From contig NZ_FOXI01000012.1 in assembly GCF_900115675.1 (NCBI RefSeq), positions 1 through 64,000 on the forward strand: 64,000 nt of DNA, read 5' to 3'. Within the stretch, counting starts at the first letter, position 1. Every line of letters begins with the position of its first letter. The DNA comes from Halolamina pelagica (GTDB lineage Archaea > Halobacteriota > Halobacteria > Halobacteriales > Haloferacaceae). This document shows positions 15,534 through 24,249 of the stretch, in pieces. The position numbers were made by a program, and so were the translations under genes. The notes under the pieces are model-generated. The model did no database searches and was not told the origin of the DNA. It saw nothing but the letters and a program-made list of their open reading frames with translations.

Positions 15534-17501
15534 GTGTTCAGAGCCGCCGCTCTCGCGATCGTGCTCTTGCTCGTCGGCGCCCAACCGGCGGTCGCCGTCG
15601 CCGGAGCGCCGGCCGTCGACGGCCCCGTCGGGGAGGCAGGCGCCGCCGAGACCGCGTCGGCGACCATCGCGGTCGACACCGTCCTCTCGCTCACGCCCGA
15701 GCAACCGGGCTCCGTCGGCGTCGTCCAGACGTTCGACACGCCCGACGAAGTGACCGAACTCAGGGTCACGCTCGATTCGCGGTCGACGGTGACCGCAGCC
15801 GAGGGGTTCAGCAACCTCGAGGGCGACACCTGGGAGTGGGACGGCGAGACCGCCGAGCCGCGGCTCCGCTACGAGCTGGCCGTCAACCGGACCAGCGACC
15901 GGGCGGGGCCGATGGCGAGCGGCGGGTCGTACCTCTACACCGACGTGGGCGAGTGGGCGCTGATCCAGCAGCCCAACGTCGGCTTCGAGTGGCGAACCAC
16001 CGGATCCGTCAGCGTCGAGCGCACGACTCGCGTCGACGGCGCGGGCGCCGTCGGCGGCGCGACCGCCTTCCTCGGCCCGCACGAGGAGTACACTCGGGAG
16101 GTCGCCGGCCAGGAGATCCGGCTGATCGTGCCCGACGACGCCGACCTCGCGGACCCGCCCGAACGGATCCTCGACGGGCTCGGGAACGCCTCGCGCGAAC
16201 TCAACGTCGGCGACCGCGACGCGACCGTGTTCGCCGTCGCGGCGCCGACCGGGCGTGTGGACTGGGCGGTCCAGGGGGTACAGGTCGGCGACACCGACTT
16301 CTGGGCCCAGGCGAACCGCCCGATCGACGCCGTCGGGAGCACGTGGCTCCACGAGTACGTCCACACCCGGCAGTCCTTCCGGACCTCCGAGAGCGGTCGG
16401 TGGATCACCGAGGCCACCGCGACGTGGTACGCCGCACTCCTGAGCCACCAGCAGGAGGGCGTCGGCTTCGCCGCCCTCTCGGAGTACCTGGAACGGGGCA
16501 CCCGGAGCCCGCAGGCGGGGTCGGTGCTCGCCGATCCGAGCGACTGGGCGAACAACGCCCACTACTGGAAGGGCGCGCTGGTCAGCGGCGAACTCGACCG
16601 CCGGCTCAGACTGGCGACCGACGGCGGCGCCACGCTCCAGCGCGTGCTCGCGTCGCTGAACGACCACAGCACGGTCACGAACGGGGACGTCCTCGCGGCC
16701 GTCGCCGAGGCGGGCACGCCGTCCACGCGTGACGCCGCCGAGCGACTGACCACCACCAGCGACGCCCCGGACGTGTGGGACCGCGAGGCCCACCGGGACG
16801 CGTTCGGCGGCGACGCCGCGTTGCTGCGCGTCGGCTTCGACCCGGCGACCGATCTGCGGGCGACCGACCCGTACCGCAACGCGACGACCCCCGCCCCCGT
16901 CACGCTCGCGGCCGGCGAGCGGCTCTCCGTCCGGACCGTCGTCGAGAACCTCGGCGGCGCGACCGGCGAGTACGTGGTCACGCTCCGAGTCGACGACGCG
17001 GCGGTCGCCGCCGCCAACGGGACGCTCGCTCCCGACGGCCGAACGGCGGTCTCGCTCGTCCACCGGTTCACGGAAACGGGGCGTTACACCGCCACGGTCG
17101 CCGGCGAGCGCTTCACCGTCACCGTCCGTCAGCCCGCGAGCCCGAGCGTGACCGACCTGACGGTCGAGCCGGCGACCGTCGAGCCCGGCGGCGAGGTGAC
17201 GGTGACCGCCACCGTGACCAACGACGAGTCGGTGCCCGGCAACGCGACGGTCGCGTTCACCCGCGACGGCGAGACGGTGACGACGCGGACCGTCTCAGTC
17301 GGACCGGACGGGCGCGAGACCGTCACCGCAACGATCGAACTGTCCGAGGCTGGGCAGCGAAGCGTCGGCGCCGGCGGGCAGGCCGTCGCGGTGCGCGTGG
17401 CCTCGCCCAGCGAGACCAGCGCCCCCGGCTTCGGCGCGCCGGCCGCCGTGGCCGCGATCGCCGGCGCGCTCGGGCTGCGACGCCTCCGTTCGAGTCGGTA
17501 G
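15534..17501 (+). CDS. Secreted HEYVH zinc metalloprotease with PGF-CTERM-like anchor
   Basis: The start is GTG at 15534, directly before a signal peptide (FRAAALAIVLLLVGAQPAVA); 655 residues. HEYVH at 273-277 with a downstream Glu in ITEATATWYA (about 293) gives a gluzincin-type zinc site, reminiscent of M1/M61 proteins. Two immunoglobulin/CARDB-like domains follow (about 455-630). The C-terminus is a PGF-CTERM-like signal (APGF, hydrophobic run, RLRSSR), so archaeosortase-mediated lipid anchoring at the cell surface is expected. The substrate is unknown. It stands alone, with aIF1 71 bp upstream. Confidence 0.75.
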   Translation: MFRAAALAIVLLLVGAQPAVAVAGAPAVDGPVGEAGAAETASATIAVDTVLSLTPEQPGSVGVVQTFDTPDEVTELRVTLDSRSTVTAAEGFSNLEGDTWEWDGETAEPRLRYELAVNRTSDRAGPMASGGSYLYTDVGEWALIQQPNVGFEWRTTGSVSVERTTRVDGAGAVGGATAFLGPHEEYTREVAGQEIRLIVPDDADLADPPERILDGLGNASRELNVGDRDATVFAVAAPTGRVDWAVQGVQVGDTDFWAQANRPIDAVGSTWLHEYVHTRQSFRTSESGRWITEATATWYAALLSHQQEGVGFAALSEYLERGTRSPQAGSVLADPSDWANNAHYWKGALVSGELDRRLRLATDGGATLQRVLASLNDHSTVTNGDVLAAVAEAGTPSTRDAAERLTTTSDAPDVWDREAHRDAFGGDAALLRVGFDPATDLRATDPYRNATTPAPVTLAAGERLSVRTVVENLGGATGEYVVTLRVDDAAVAAANGTLAPDGRTAVSLVHRFTETGRYTATVAGERFTVTVRQPASPSVTDLTVEPATVEPGGEVTVTATVTNDESVPGNATVAFTRDGETVTTRTVSVGPDGRETVTATIELSEAGQRSVGAGGQAVAVRVASPSETSAPGFGAPAAVAAIAGALGLRRLRSSR

Positions 17502-17520
17502 GAAGAGTAACGTCGGCGGC

Positions 17521-17880
17521 TCAGAACGGCGCCGGCCCCTCGTCCGGCTCCGATCGCCCGTCGTCGGAGCCGGACTCGATCGGCCCGTCCCAGGCACTCA
17601 GGCCGCCAGCCATGCTCTCGACGGTGGCGTCGGCGGTCCCCTCGTAGGACTCGATCAGTTTCGCGGCCTGGACGCTCGATTTCCCGTGCGGGCAGACGGT
17701 CACGACGTGGTCGGCGTCGGCGAGTTCGGCCACCCGGTCGGGGAGCTGCCCGAACGGGAGGTTCAGGCTGCCGGGGATGTGGCCCCGCCGGAACGCCGCC
17801 GGGTTGCGGATGTCGACGACCGTCGGCGCGGCGCCGTCGGCCAGCAGTTCGGCGACCGAACCGGGCGAAATCTCGTCCAT
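17521..17880 (-). CDS. Single-domain rhodanese (sulfurtransferase)
   Basis: This 119-residue protein spans one rhodanese domain: VVDIRNPAAFRRGHIPGSLNLPF, then the active-site loop VCPHGKSS with the catalytic Cys, then SMAGGLSAW. It has an acidic C-terminal tail. It can carry a persulfide on the Cys, but the physiological donor and acceptor are unknown. It is convergent with the secreted protease. Confidence 0.9.
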   Translation of the reverse strand: MDEISPGSVAELLADGAAPTVVDIRNPAAFRRGHIPGSLNLPFGQLPDRVAELADADHVVTVCPHGKSSVQAAKLIESYEGTADATVESMAGGLSAWDGPIESGSDDGRSEPDEGPAPF

Positions 17881-17959
17881 ACCCGCCGTAACGGAGCCGA
17901 CGGGTTGAAGCCCACGAACCGTCCCCAGTCGTCGCCCCCGGCCGGGGAGCGCGGACCGG

Positions 17960-18541
17960 CTACAGCAGCCCTTCGGCGTCGGCCAGCGAGAGCCCCTGCA
18001 GCGTGGCGTCGTTGGTCGGCCGCGAGCGGACCGTCGACATCGCCTCCTCGGTCGGGACCGCCCGCGGGGTGAGGAACTCGTTGGCGTCGAGGTCCTGCTC
18101 GGTGGGTTCGAGCCCCTCCGCGAACACGTAGGCGCGCTTGTGCCTGAGTAGGCCGGTCGCGACCCAGACCTCCTCCAGCAACGACAGCGAGTCCGCGCGG
18201 AACCCCGTCTCCTCCTCGAGTTCTCGCTCGGCCGCGGCGGTGAACGACTCGCCGGCCTCGACGACGCCGGCGGGGAGTTCGAGCTGTTCGTGCCGGATCG
18301 TCGGCCGGTACTGCTCGACGAACAGCACCTGGTCGTCGGTGATCGCGGTGACCACCACCGCGGTCGGGAGTTCGGCCCAGTAGTAGCGTTTCCGGCTGCC
18401 GTCGGGCTGTTCGATCAGGTCGTAGCCGCCGACGAACCAGCCGGTCTCGTACTCCGCGTTGCTCTCGATCACTCGCCAGTCAGGATGCGGTTCCGGAAGC
18501 GACTCGTGGCGACGACCGTCCTCGGGTGGGTAGTCGCTCAT
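17960..18541 (-). CDS. Nudix hydrolase, ADP-ribose pyrophosphatase-like
   Basis: This 193-residue protein contains a full Nudix box (GVVEAGESFTAAAERELEEE), meeting GX5EX7REUXEEXGU. The flanking ELPAG and the downstream EVWVATGLLRHK stretch resemble the ADP-ribose pyrophosphatase (NudF/YffH) group. It hydrolyses a nucleoside diphosphate linked to another moiety; ADP-ribose is the likeliest substrate. It starts 4 bp after the DUF5809-like gene, so they are probably co-transcribed. Confidence 0.88.
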   Translation of the reverse strand: MSDYPPEDGRRHESLPEPHPDWRVIESNAEYETGWFVGGYDLIEQPDGSRKRYYWAELPTAVVVTAITDDQVLFVEQYRPTIRHEQLELPAGVVEAGESFTAAAERELEEETGFRADSLSLLEEVWVATGLLRHKRAYVFAEGLEPTEQDLDANEFLTPRAVPTEEAMSTVRSRPTNDATLQGLSLADAEGLL

Positions 18542-18545
18542 CGCG

Positions 18546-18989
18546 CTACTCGTCGTTCTCGCCGGCGTCGTCGTCGAACAGCGGCCGGTAGATCCGGCCG
18601 AACGCCTGCCGCCGGAGGGTGGCGACGGCGGCGTCCTCCTCGGATTGGAACGTCGCCGCCACGGCCGTCCCCGCGGCGGGCGAGGCGTGCCAGACCACGC
18701 GGTCGACCTGCTCGGAGCCGTTCTCCCGGACCTCGTACTCGGGGTGGTCCTCGCGCCAGGCCTCCCACTCCTCCCGGTCGCCGACGGTGACGGCGAGCAG
18801 CGACGCGAACAGCGCGTCGCGGGCGGTCTCGACCACCTCGCCGGTGACGCGCTCGTCGTACTCCTCGCGGTCGAACGACATCGCCTTCGCGGTCTCGCGC
18901 ACGACCGTCCGGGCGGCGGGGCCGACTGACTCGAACGCCTCGACCGCGTCGGCCTCCGTCTCGGGGGAGAAGACACCTTCCGTTCGCAT
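18546..18989 (-). CDS. Haloarchaeal DUF5809-like protein
   Basis: This 147-residue protein is helical and acidic (MRTEGVFSPETEADAVEAFE, FDREEYDERVTGEVVETARDALFASLLAV). I recall this type as DUF5809, restricted to haloarchaea and typically near the zinc-finger DUF5810 gene, as here (48 bp upstream). It is soluble with no catalytic motif. The adjacent Nudix gene may be functionally linked. The role is unknown. Confidence 0.7.
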   Translation of the reverse strand: MRTEGVFSPETEADAVEAFESVGPAARTVVRETAKAMSFDREEYDERVTGEVVETARDALFASLLAVTVGDREEWEAWREDHPEYEVRENGSEQVDRVVWHASPAAGTAVAATFQSEEDAAVATLRRQAFGRIYRPLFDDDAGENDE

Positions 18990-19037
18990 ACGCGACCGTC
19001 CGGGCGGCGCCGGCTTACCGCTGGCGATGCGGGGCGA

Positions 19038-19496
19038 TCAGGCGTCGTCGCCGTCGGCCGCGTCGTCGGCACCGCCGGTCGCGTCGTCGTCGCCGTCCGT
19101 CGCGTTCTCGCGGCGCTTGCGGGTCATCTCCCGGGCCTCGGCGACGGCCTGCTCGGCCGCCTCGTCGATGAAGCCGGAGTCGGGGACCTCCGCGGGGTCG
19201 GCGATCTCCTCGGTCGGGTGCGTGCCCGCGTGGTCGTGATCGTGATCGCCGCCGTCCTCGGTCGGGATCTCGACCTCGGCGTCCTCGGCCGTCGCCGCGT
19301 CGTAGTCGATCTCCTCGGCGTCGTCGACGATCTCGGCGGCGAGTTCCGGCGGGGTGTAGTCGCCCCAGTCGGCGACGCGGTCGTCGAGCCAGGCCTCGTG
19401 GTCCTCGGCGTGGAGCATCGCGGTCATCGCGAGGTGGTTCGCCAGGTGCTCGTCGTCCTGCTGTGGCGAGCCACAGACCGGACAGCGGTATCCCAT
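19038..19496 (-). CDS. Haloarchaeal DUF5810-like zinc-finger protein
   Basis: The start is ATG 19496. The 152-residue protein opens with a C2H2-like element (YRCPVCGSPQQDDEHLANHL), then a helical DYTPPELAAEIVDD part. A His/Asp-rich linker follows (GGDHDHDHAGTHP), then a helix and a very acidic disordered tail. The family is, as I recall, DUF5810, paired with the DUF5809 gene downstream. It is probably cytoplasmic and of unknown function. Confidence 0.7.
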   Translation of the reverse strand: MGYRCPVCGSPQQDDEHLANHLAMTAMLHAEDHEAWLDDRVADWGDYTPPELAAEIVDDAEEIDYDAATAEDAEVEIPTEDGGDHDHDHAGTHPTEEIADPAEVPDSGFIDEAAEQAVAEAREMTRKRRENATDGDDDATGGADDAADGDDA

Positions 19497-19615
19497 ACCG
19501 GACGGTCGCCCCGGAGGGGGAAAACAGATGCGCTCGATCGGCTCGTCGGCGGGTGAGTCGGGCGTTTCGACGTTCCCACCAAACCGCCTAAGCGGACCGC
19601 AGACCAACCGCCTGT

Positions 19616-20293
19616 ATGGATCGACGGACGTTCATCAGGTCGACCGGCGCCGCCGCTGCCGTCGGGACGACGGCGGGCTGTCTCGGCGCCGTGGGGCTCG
19701 GAGACGCGAACCCGAACGTCGTGCTCGCCGAACCCGACCGCCCCTTCGAGAGCGAGGACGTGCCCTACCCGGCGTGGGGGCAGCGAATCGCCGACGTGAG
19801 CCTCCCCGCACCGCTGGCCGGCGGATCGCGAAACCTTCGCGATCTCGGGACGCCGGGGCTGCTCACCTTCTTCTACAGCCACTGCCAGACGGTCTGTCCC
19901 GTCCTGATCGGCACGCTCCGGAACGTCCAGGCCCACGCACAGACGAACGAGTACGCCGACGAGGTGGCGTTCGCGCCGGTGACGTTCGACCCCGCCCGGG
20001 ACACCGCGGACCGGCTCGAGGCCTACGGGGAGGAGATGAACGTCACGACCGCCGCGGACGGCTGGCAGTTCCTCCGCCCCGAGTCGAAGGAGCGGGCCAA
20101 GACGGTCGTCCAGGAGCAGTTCGGCGTCGACTTCCGGCGCACCGAACCGGAGGACATGGAGACCTACATGTTCGCCCACACCTCGCTGACGCTGCTGGTC
20201 AACGCCGACGGCTACGTGGAACGGGCGTACCAGACCTCCTCCCCCGACCAGGGGGCGATCATCGACGACCTGACCGAACTCCGCGAGGCATGA
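19616..20293 (+). CDS. SCO1/SenC-family copper chaperone lipoprotein
   Basis: This 225-residue protein has a Tat-type N-terminus (MDRRTFIRSTG) ending in a lipobox TAGC (Cys about 22), so it is an extracellular membrane-anchored lipoprotein. The thioredoxin-like domain carries HCQTVCP, the CxxxC copper/thiol site, and a later His in YMFAHTSLTLL that completes the SCO ligand set. SCO proteins metallate or reduce the CuA site of cytochrome oxidase. It is the first gene of a SCO-TlpA-CcdA operon with overlapping coding regions. Confidence 0.88.
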   Translation: MDRRTFIRSTGAAAAVGTTAGCLGAVGLGDANPNVVLAEPDRPFESEDVPYPAWGQRIADVSLPAPLAGGSRNLRDLGTPGLLTFFYSHCQTVCPVLIGTLRNVQAHAQTNEYADEVAFAPVTFDPARDTADRLEAYGEEMNVTTAADGWQFLRPESKERAKTVVQEQFGVDFRRTEPEDMETYMFAHTSLTLLVNADGYVERAYQTSSPDQGAIIDDLTELREA

Positions 20294-20814
20294 ACCGACG
20301 CCAGGCGCTCGCCGCGCTCGCCGGCGTCGGCCTGACCGGCGGGAGCCTCTGGGCGACCCGCGACCTGTCCGGCGCGGGCACCGGCGACCTCCCGATCCGC
20401 GTGGAGACGATCGACGCCCCCGGCTCCGAAGCGGGAACGGCCCCCGTACCGACGCCGGACCGCGTGACGGTCGTCGACCTGTTCGCGACGTGGTGTGCGC
20501 CCTGTGACGAGCAGGTCGGGATCCTGGACGAGGTTCGGCGGGAGTACGACGACGTGGCGTTCGTCTCGGTGACCAACGAGCGCCTCGGCGACTCGTTGAC
20601 GAAGGAGGACATCGCCGACTGGTGGACCCAGAACGGCGGCGCGTGGACGGTCGGGCTCGACCCCGGCAGCGACCTCATGGCCGCCTTCGGGGCGGACGGA
20701 CTGCCGTACATCGCGATCACCGACGCTGACGGGACCGTGCAGTTCGAACACGGCGGCCTCGTCGACGCGGACAGGCTCCGGACGGAACTGGACGCGGTGA
20801 CCGGGGATGGCTGA
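20290..20814 (+). CDS. TlpA-like exported thioredoxin
   Basis: This 174-residue protein starts inside the SCO stop (ATGA). A Tat-like N-terminus (MNRRQALAALAGVGLTGG) is followed by a thioredoxin fold with the redox motif WCAPC (FATWCAPCDEQ) and the cis-Pro region GLPYIAITD. It probably reduces extracellular disulfides for cytochrome or oxidase assembly, receiving electrons from the CcdA-like protein downstream, whose start overlaps it by 8 bp. Confidence 0.88.
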   Translation: MNRRQALAALAGVGLTGGSLWATRDLSGAGTGDLPIRVETIDAPGSEAGTAPVPTPDRVTVVDLFATWCAPCDEQVGILDEVRREYDDVAFVSVTNERLGDSLTKEDIADWWTQNGGAWTVGLDPGSDLMAAFGADGLPYIAITDADGTVQFEHGGLVDADRLRTELDAVTGDG

Positions 20815-21466
20815 CGCGGGGACCGTCGGCGTCGTTGGCTTCGCCGCGGGCGCGGGCGTGACGACGTTTTTCGCCCCGTGTGCGTTCCCGCTGCTGCCGG
20901 GCTACGTCGGCTACTACCTCAGCGAAAGCGATCAGCGCGTGGCGGCGGTCCCGGCCGCGGTCGCGGCCGCCGCGGGGACGCTACTGGCGCTCACAGTCGT
21001 TGGCGGCCTCGTGCTCTCGATCGGCCGGCCGTTGACCCGGGCGCTACCGCTGTTCGAACCGCTCGTCGGCGTCGGCCTCGTCGTCTTCGGCGTCGTGACG
21101 CTCCGTGGGGGCGCACCGCTCCTCGAGATCCCGTTGCCGCGCCGGCCGAACACGCTGGTCGGATTCGGTGCCTTCGGCGCGGTGTACGCGATCGCGGCCG
21201 CGGGGTGTGTCGTCCCGCTGTTCCTCGGCGTCGTCACGCAGGCGCTCGCGCTCGAGGGCGCCGCGAGCGGGGTCGCACTCGGGGCGTACGCGCTCGGGGT
21301 CGCCGCCCCGCTCGCGGGCGTGACGCTTTTGACCGGCGCCGGCGTCGATGGCTGGCGCTCGGTCGGTGCGTACACGGGACGGATCCGGCAGGCCGCCGGC
21401 GTCGTGATGGTGCTCGCGGGGCTGGGCCAACTCTCCCTCGCCGTGGTCGTCCTCGACGTGCTCTAA
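20807..21466 (+). CDS. CcdA/DsbD-like transmembrane thiol reductant transporter
   Basis: This 219-residue protein has six hydrophobic helices. The two membrane Cys positions typical of CcdA are present: FFAPCAFPLLPGYVGYYL near 24 and AAAGCVVPLFLGVV near 133. CcdA passes electrons from cytoplasmic thioredoxin across the membrane to extracellular thioredoxin-like proteins, here plausibly the TlpA and SCO proteins encoded just upstream. Its 3' end overlaps the convergent acetyltransferase by 4 bp. Confidence 0.88.
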   Translation: MADAGTVGVVGFAAGAGVTTFFAPCAFPLLPGYVGYYLSESDQRVAAVPAAVAAAAGTLLALTVVGGLVLSIGRPLTRALPLFEPLVGVGLVVFGVVTLRGGAPLLEIPLPRRPNTLVGFGAFGAVYAIAAAGCVVPLFLGVVTQALALEGAASGVALGAYALGVAAPLAGVTLLTGAGVDGWRSVGAYTGRIRQAAGVVMVLAGLGQLSLAVVVLDVL

Positions 21467-21984
21467 GCGGGGTGGTTCCACGCCTCGATGTCGAGCACCA
21501 TCACGAAGGCGTCCTCGCCGTCGTCGTAGTAGCCGGGCACCCGTCGGACGCGATCGAACCCCACGTCCTCGTACAGCGACTGGGCCACCTCGTTGCCCTC
21601 TCTGACTTCGAGTTTGACGACGCTGGCGCCGCCGACGGCCATCGTGAGCAGGACGCGCCGGAGCAGCGCCCGCCCGATCCCCCTGCCCTGTACCTCGGGG
21701 TGGACGGCGATGTCCTTCAGGTGCCCCAGGTCCCGACCCTGGGTCGAACTCACGTCGGCGATGGCGTAACCGACGACGGCGCCGTCCCGGACCGCGACCA
21801 GGAAGCCGGGGGCGCCGAGGAACCGCTCGAAGGAGGCGAACGGCCACGGCTGGGAGAACACCGCCTTCTCGATGCGGAACACCGCGAGGAGGTCCGCCCG
21901 GTCCGCCTCGCGGACGACGAGGTCCCCAGCGTCCGACGCCTCCGGGGTTGAAGTCACACGTTCGTGTAGGCCGGTTGGCGGCAT
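21463..21984 (-). CDS. RimI-like GNAT N-acetyltransferase
   Basis: This protein of up to 173 residues is a GNAT domain: VREADRADLLAVFRIEKAVFSQPWPF, the acetyl-CoA loop HPEVQGRGIGRALL, and the C-terminal NEVAQSLYEDVGFDRVRRVPGYY. That end matches RimI, the N-terminal protein acetyltransferase. ATG 21984 and GTG 21957 (TSTPEASDAG) are both plausible starts; the latter gives 164 residues. The substrate may be a ribosomal or other N-terminus. Confidence 0.85.
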   Translation of the reverse strand: MPPTGLHERVTSTPEASDAGDLVVREADRADLLAVFRIEKAVFSQPWPFASFERFLGAPGFLVAVRDGAVVGYAIADVSSTQGRDLGHLKDIAVHPEVQGRGIGRALLRRVLLTMAVGGASVVKLEVREGNEVAQSLYEDVGFDRVRRVPGYYDDGEDAFVMVLDIEAWNHPA

Positions 21985-22024
21985 AAACGCCGTGGCCGGG
22001 GCAGCGCAGTCGCTCGGTGACGGG

Positions 22025-22120
22025 AAAAGAACGGAAAACCGTGGGTCGCGAGCCGCGAACGGGTTCAGTCGCACAGTCACGGCAACACGCTCCTCGAGAG
22101 TGACACGGCGGTCACTCTCG
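22025..22120 (-). terminator. Hairpin and T-runs after aconitase
   Basis: A perfect 10-bp inverted repeat CGAGAGTGAC-N6-GTCACTCTCG (22095-22120) begins 20 bp beyond the aconitase stop. Further along the minus strand are T-rich tracts (GGTTTTCCGTTCTTTTCCCG, about 22021-22040). Archaeal termination depends mainly on T-runs, while the hairpin may protect the 3' end. Confidence 0.5.
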
Positions 22121-22139
22121 ATCGCGAGCCGTGCCTGGC

Positions 22140-24113
22140 TTAGTCGTCCGCGGGTGCGGCGCCGCTGCCGTCCTGGGCCTGCTGCTTCGTCCACGAGAGC
22201 TTGCCGCCGGCCGCGAGGATCTCGCGCTCGCGCTCGGAGGCGTCGAGGTGGGCGGTGCCCTCCCACTCGTCGTTGACGCGGAAGGTGAACTCCTCCTGGC
22301 CGGAGCGGACGCCGGCGCCCACGTCGTCGACGATCTCGACGTTGTCGCCCTGCTCGATTCGCTCGTAGTCGTCCTCGTCGATCGTCAGCGGGACGAGGCC
22401 GAAGTTGAACAGGTTCGCCTTGTGGATGCGGGCGAAGCTCTGGGCCAGCACGCCCTCGACGCCGAGGTACATCGGGCAGAGGGCGGCGTGCTCACGCGAG
22501 GAGCCCTGGCCGTAGTTCTCGCCGGCGACGAGGAAGCCGCCGTCGGCGTCCAGCGCGCGCTGGGCGAAGCTCTCGTCGACGCGGGAGAGCGTGAACTCGG
22601 AGAGCTTGGGCACGTTGGAGCGGAACTTCAGGATGTCCGACGTGGCCGGGATGATGTGGTCGGTCGTGATGTTGTCGCCCATCCGGAGCAGCACTTCACC
22701 CTCGATGTCCGACTCCAGGGCGTCCTTCAGCGGCACGTCGCCGATGTTGGGGCCCTTGATGAGCTCGTCGTCGACGGCCTCGTCGGGCGAGATGAGGTCG
22801 GCGTCGTGCTCGTCGTAGCCGCGGCCGAGCTCGAAGCCGGGGTCCTCGAGGTCGCCGAGTTCGTCGGCCAGATCGCGCGGGTCGACGATCTCGCCCTTGA
22901 TCGCGGACGCGGTCGCGACCTCCGGCGAGCAGAGGAAGACGGAGTCGTCCTCGATCCCCGAGCGGCCCTCGAAGTTGCGGTTGAACGTCCGCAGCGAGAC
23001 GGTGTCGCTGCCGGGGACGTGGCCGATCCCGATGCAGGCACCACAGGTCGCCTCGGAGAAGTTGACGCCGGCGGCCATCAGTTCGGCCGTCCAGCCCTCG
23101 CGGGCGAGCATCTCGGAGGCCTGCTTGGAGGCGGGCGCGATGATCATCTCGGTCTTCTTGTCGACCTCGCGGCCCTCCAGCATCTTCGCGGCCGGGAGGA
23201 TGTCCTCGTAGGCGCCGTTGGTACAGGAGCCGATCATCACCTGCTCGACGGACTGGCCGGCCGCCTCGCGGACGGGCACGACGTTGTCCGGCATCGACGG
23301 CTCGGCGATCATGGGCTCGATCTCCGAGAGGTCGACGACGATTTCGTCGGCGTACTCCGCGTCCGCGTCGGGCTGGAGGTCGACGTAGTCCTCCGAGCGG
23401 CCGACCTCGTCGAGCCACTCCTTCGTGCGCTCGTCGGTCGGGAAGATCGAGGAGGTGGCGCCGAGTTCGGTCCCCATGTTGGTGATGGTGGTCCGCTCGG
23501 GCACCGAGAGCGTCTCCACGCCCGGGCCGGTGTACTCGAACACCTTGCCGACGCCGCCCTTGACCGAGAGCCGGCGGAGCAGCTCGAGGATCACGTCCTT
23601 CGCGGTGGCCCACTCGCCGAGTTCGCCCTCGAGGCGGATGTTGACGACCTCGGGCATCTCGACGTAGTAGGCGCCCCCGCCCATCGCGACGGCGATGTCG
23701 AGGCCACCCGCGCCGATCGCGAGCTGGCCGAGCCCGCCGGGCGTCGGCGTGTGCGAGTCGGAACCGAGGAGCGTCTTGCCGGGTGCGGCGAAGTTCTCCT
23801 TGTGGACGTTGTGACAGATACCGTTACCCGGCCGGGAGAAGTGGGCGCCGAAGGTGCCCGCCGCCGAGCGTAGGAAGCGGTGGTCGTCGGTGTTCTTGAA
23901 GTCGAACTGGTAGGTCTGGTGGTCGCAGTACTGCGCGGCGAGTTCGGTCTGGACCTCGTCCATCTCCAGCGCCTCGAACTGCAGCCACACCATCGTCCCG
24001 GTGGTGTCCTGTGCGAGGACCTGGTCGATCTCGATACCGATCTCCTCACCGGGGGTGAGGTCGCCCTCGACGAGGTGGTCGTCGAGGATCTGCTCCGTGA
24101 TTGTCTTTCCCAT
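22140..24113 (-). CDS. acn: Aconitate hydratase
   Basis: This 657-residue enzyme interconverts citrate and isocitrate in the TCA cycle. [4Fe-4S] ligands are in GSCTNG and CGACIG, and substrate-binding signatures include SDSHTPTPGGLG and the swivel-domain GENYGQGSSREHAA. The start is ATG 24113 (MGKTITEQ), since upstream residues are not family-like. The size matches the shorter mitochondrial-like aconitase found in haloarchaea. It is monocistronic and divergent from the dUTPase-type gene. Confidence 0.95.
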   Translation of the reverse strand: MGKTITEQILDDHLVEGDLTPGEEIGIEIDQVLAQDTTGTMVWLQFEALEMDEVQTELAAQYCDHQTYQFDFKNTDDHRFLRSAAGTFGAHFSRPGNGICHNVHKENFAAPGKTLLGSDSHTPTPGGLGQLAIGAGGLDIAVAMGGGAYYVEMPEVVNIRLEGELGEWATAKDVILELLRRLSVKGGVGKVFEYTGPGVETLSVPERTTITNMGTELGATSSIFPTDERTKEWLDEVGRSEDYVDLQPDADAEYADEIVVDLSEIEPMIAEPSMPDNVVPVREAAGQSVEQVMIGSCTNGAYEDILPAAKMLEGREVDKKTEMIIAPASKQASEMLAREGWTAELMAAGVNFSEATCGACIGIGHVPGSDTVSLRTFNRNFEGRSGIEDDSVFLCSPEVATASAIKGEIVDPRDLADELGDLEDPGFELGRGYDEHDADLISPDEAVDDELIKGPNIGDVPLKDALESDIEGEVLLRMGDNITTDHIIPATSDILKFRSNVPKLSEFTLSRVDESFAQRALDADGGFLVAGENYGQGSSREHAALCPMYLGVEGVLAQSFARIHKANLFNFGLVPLTIDEDDYERIEQGDNVEIVDDVGAGVRSGQEEFTFRVNDEWEGTAHLDASEREREILAAGGKLSWTKQQAQDGSGAAPADD

Positions 24114-24249
24114 ATCGTCCTTAGATGGGCTTGGAACGGTGATAAATCCGGCGAGAACGAGGAGAGATCCCCACGCCGGCACGACGACGGGCGAGAGGCG
24201 CTCACGACGCCTTCGGCAGGGTTTTGCCGCCGGGGCCGAACCTCCGACC

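Noticed and set aside
22131..23873. 580-codon open frame on the plus strand
   Set aside because: It is antisense to aconitase, which has full family motifs on the opposite strand.
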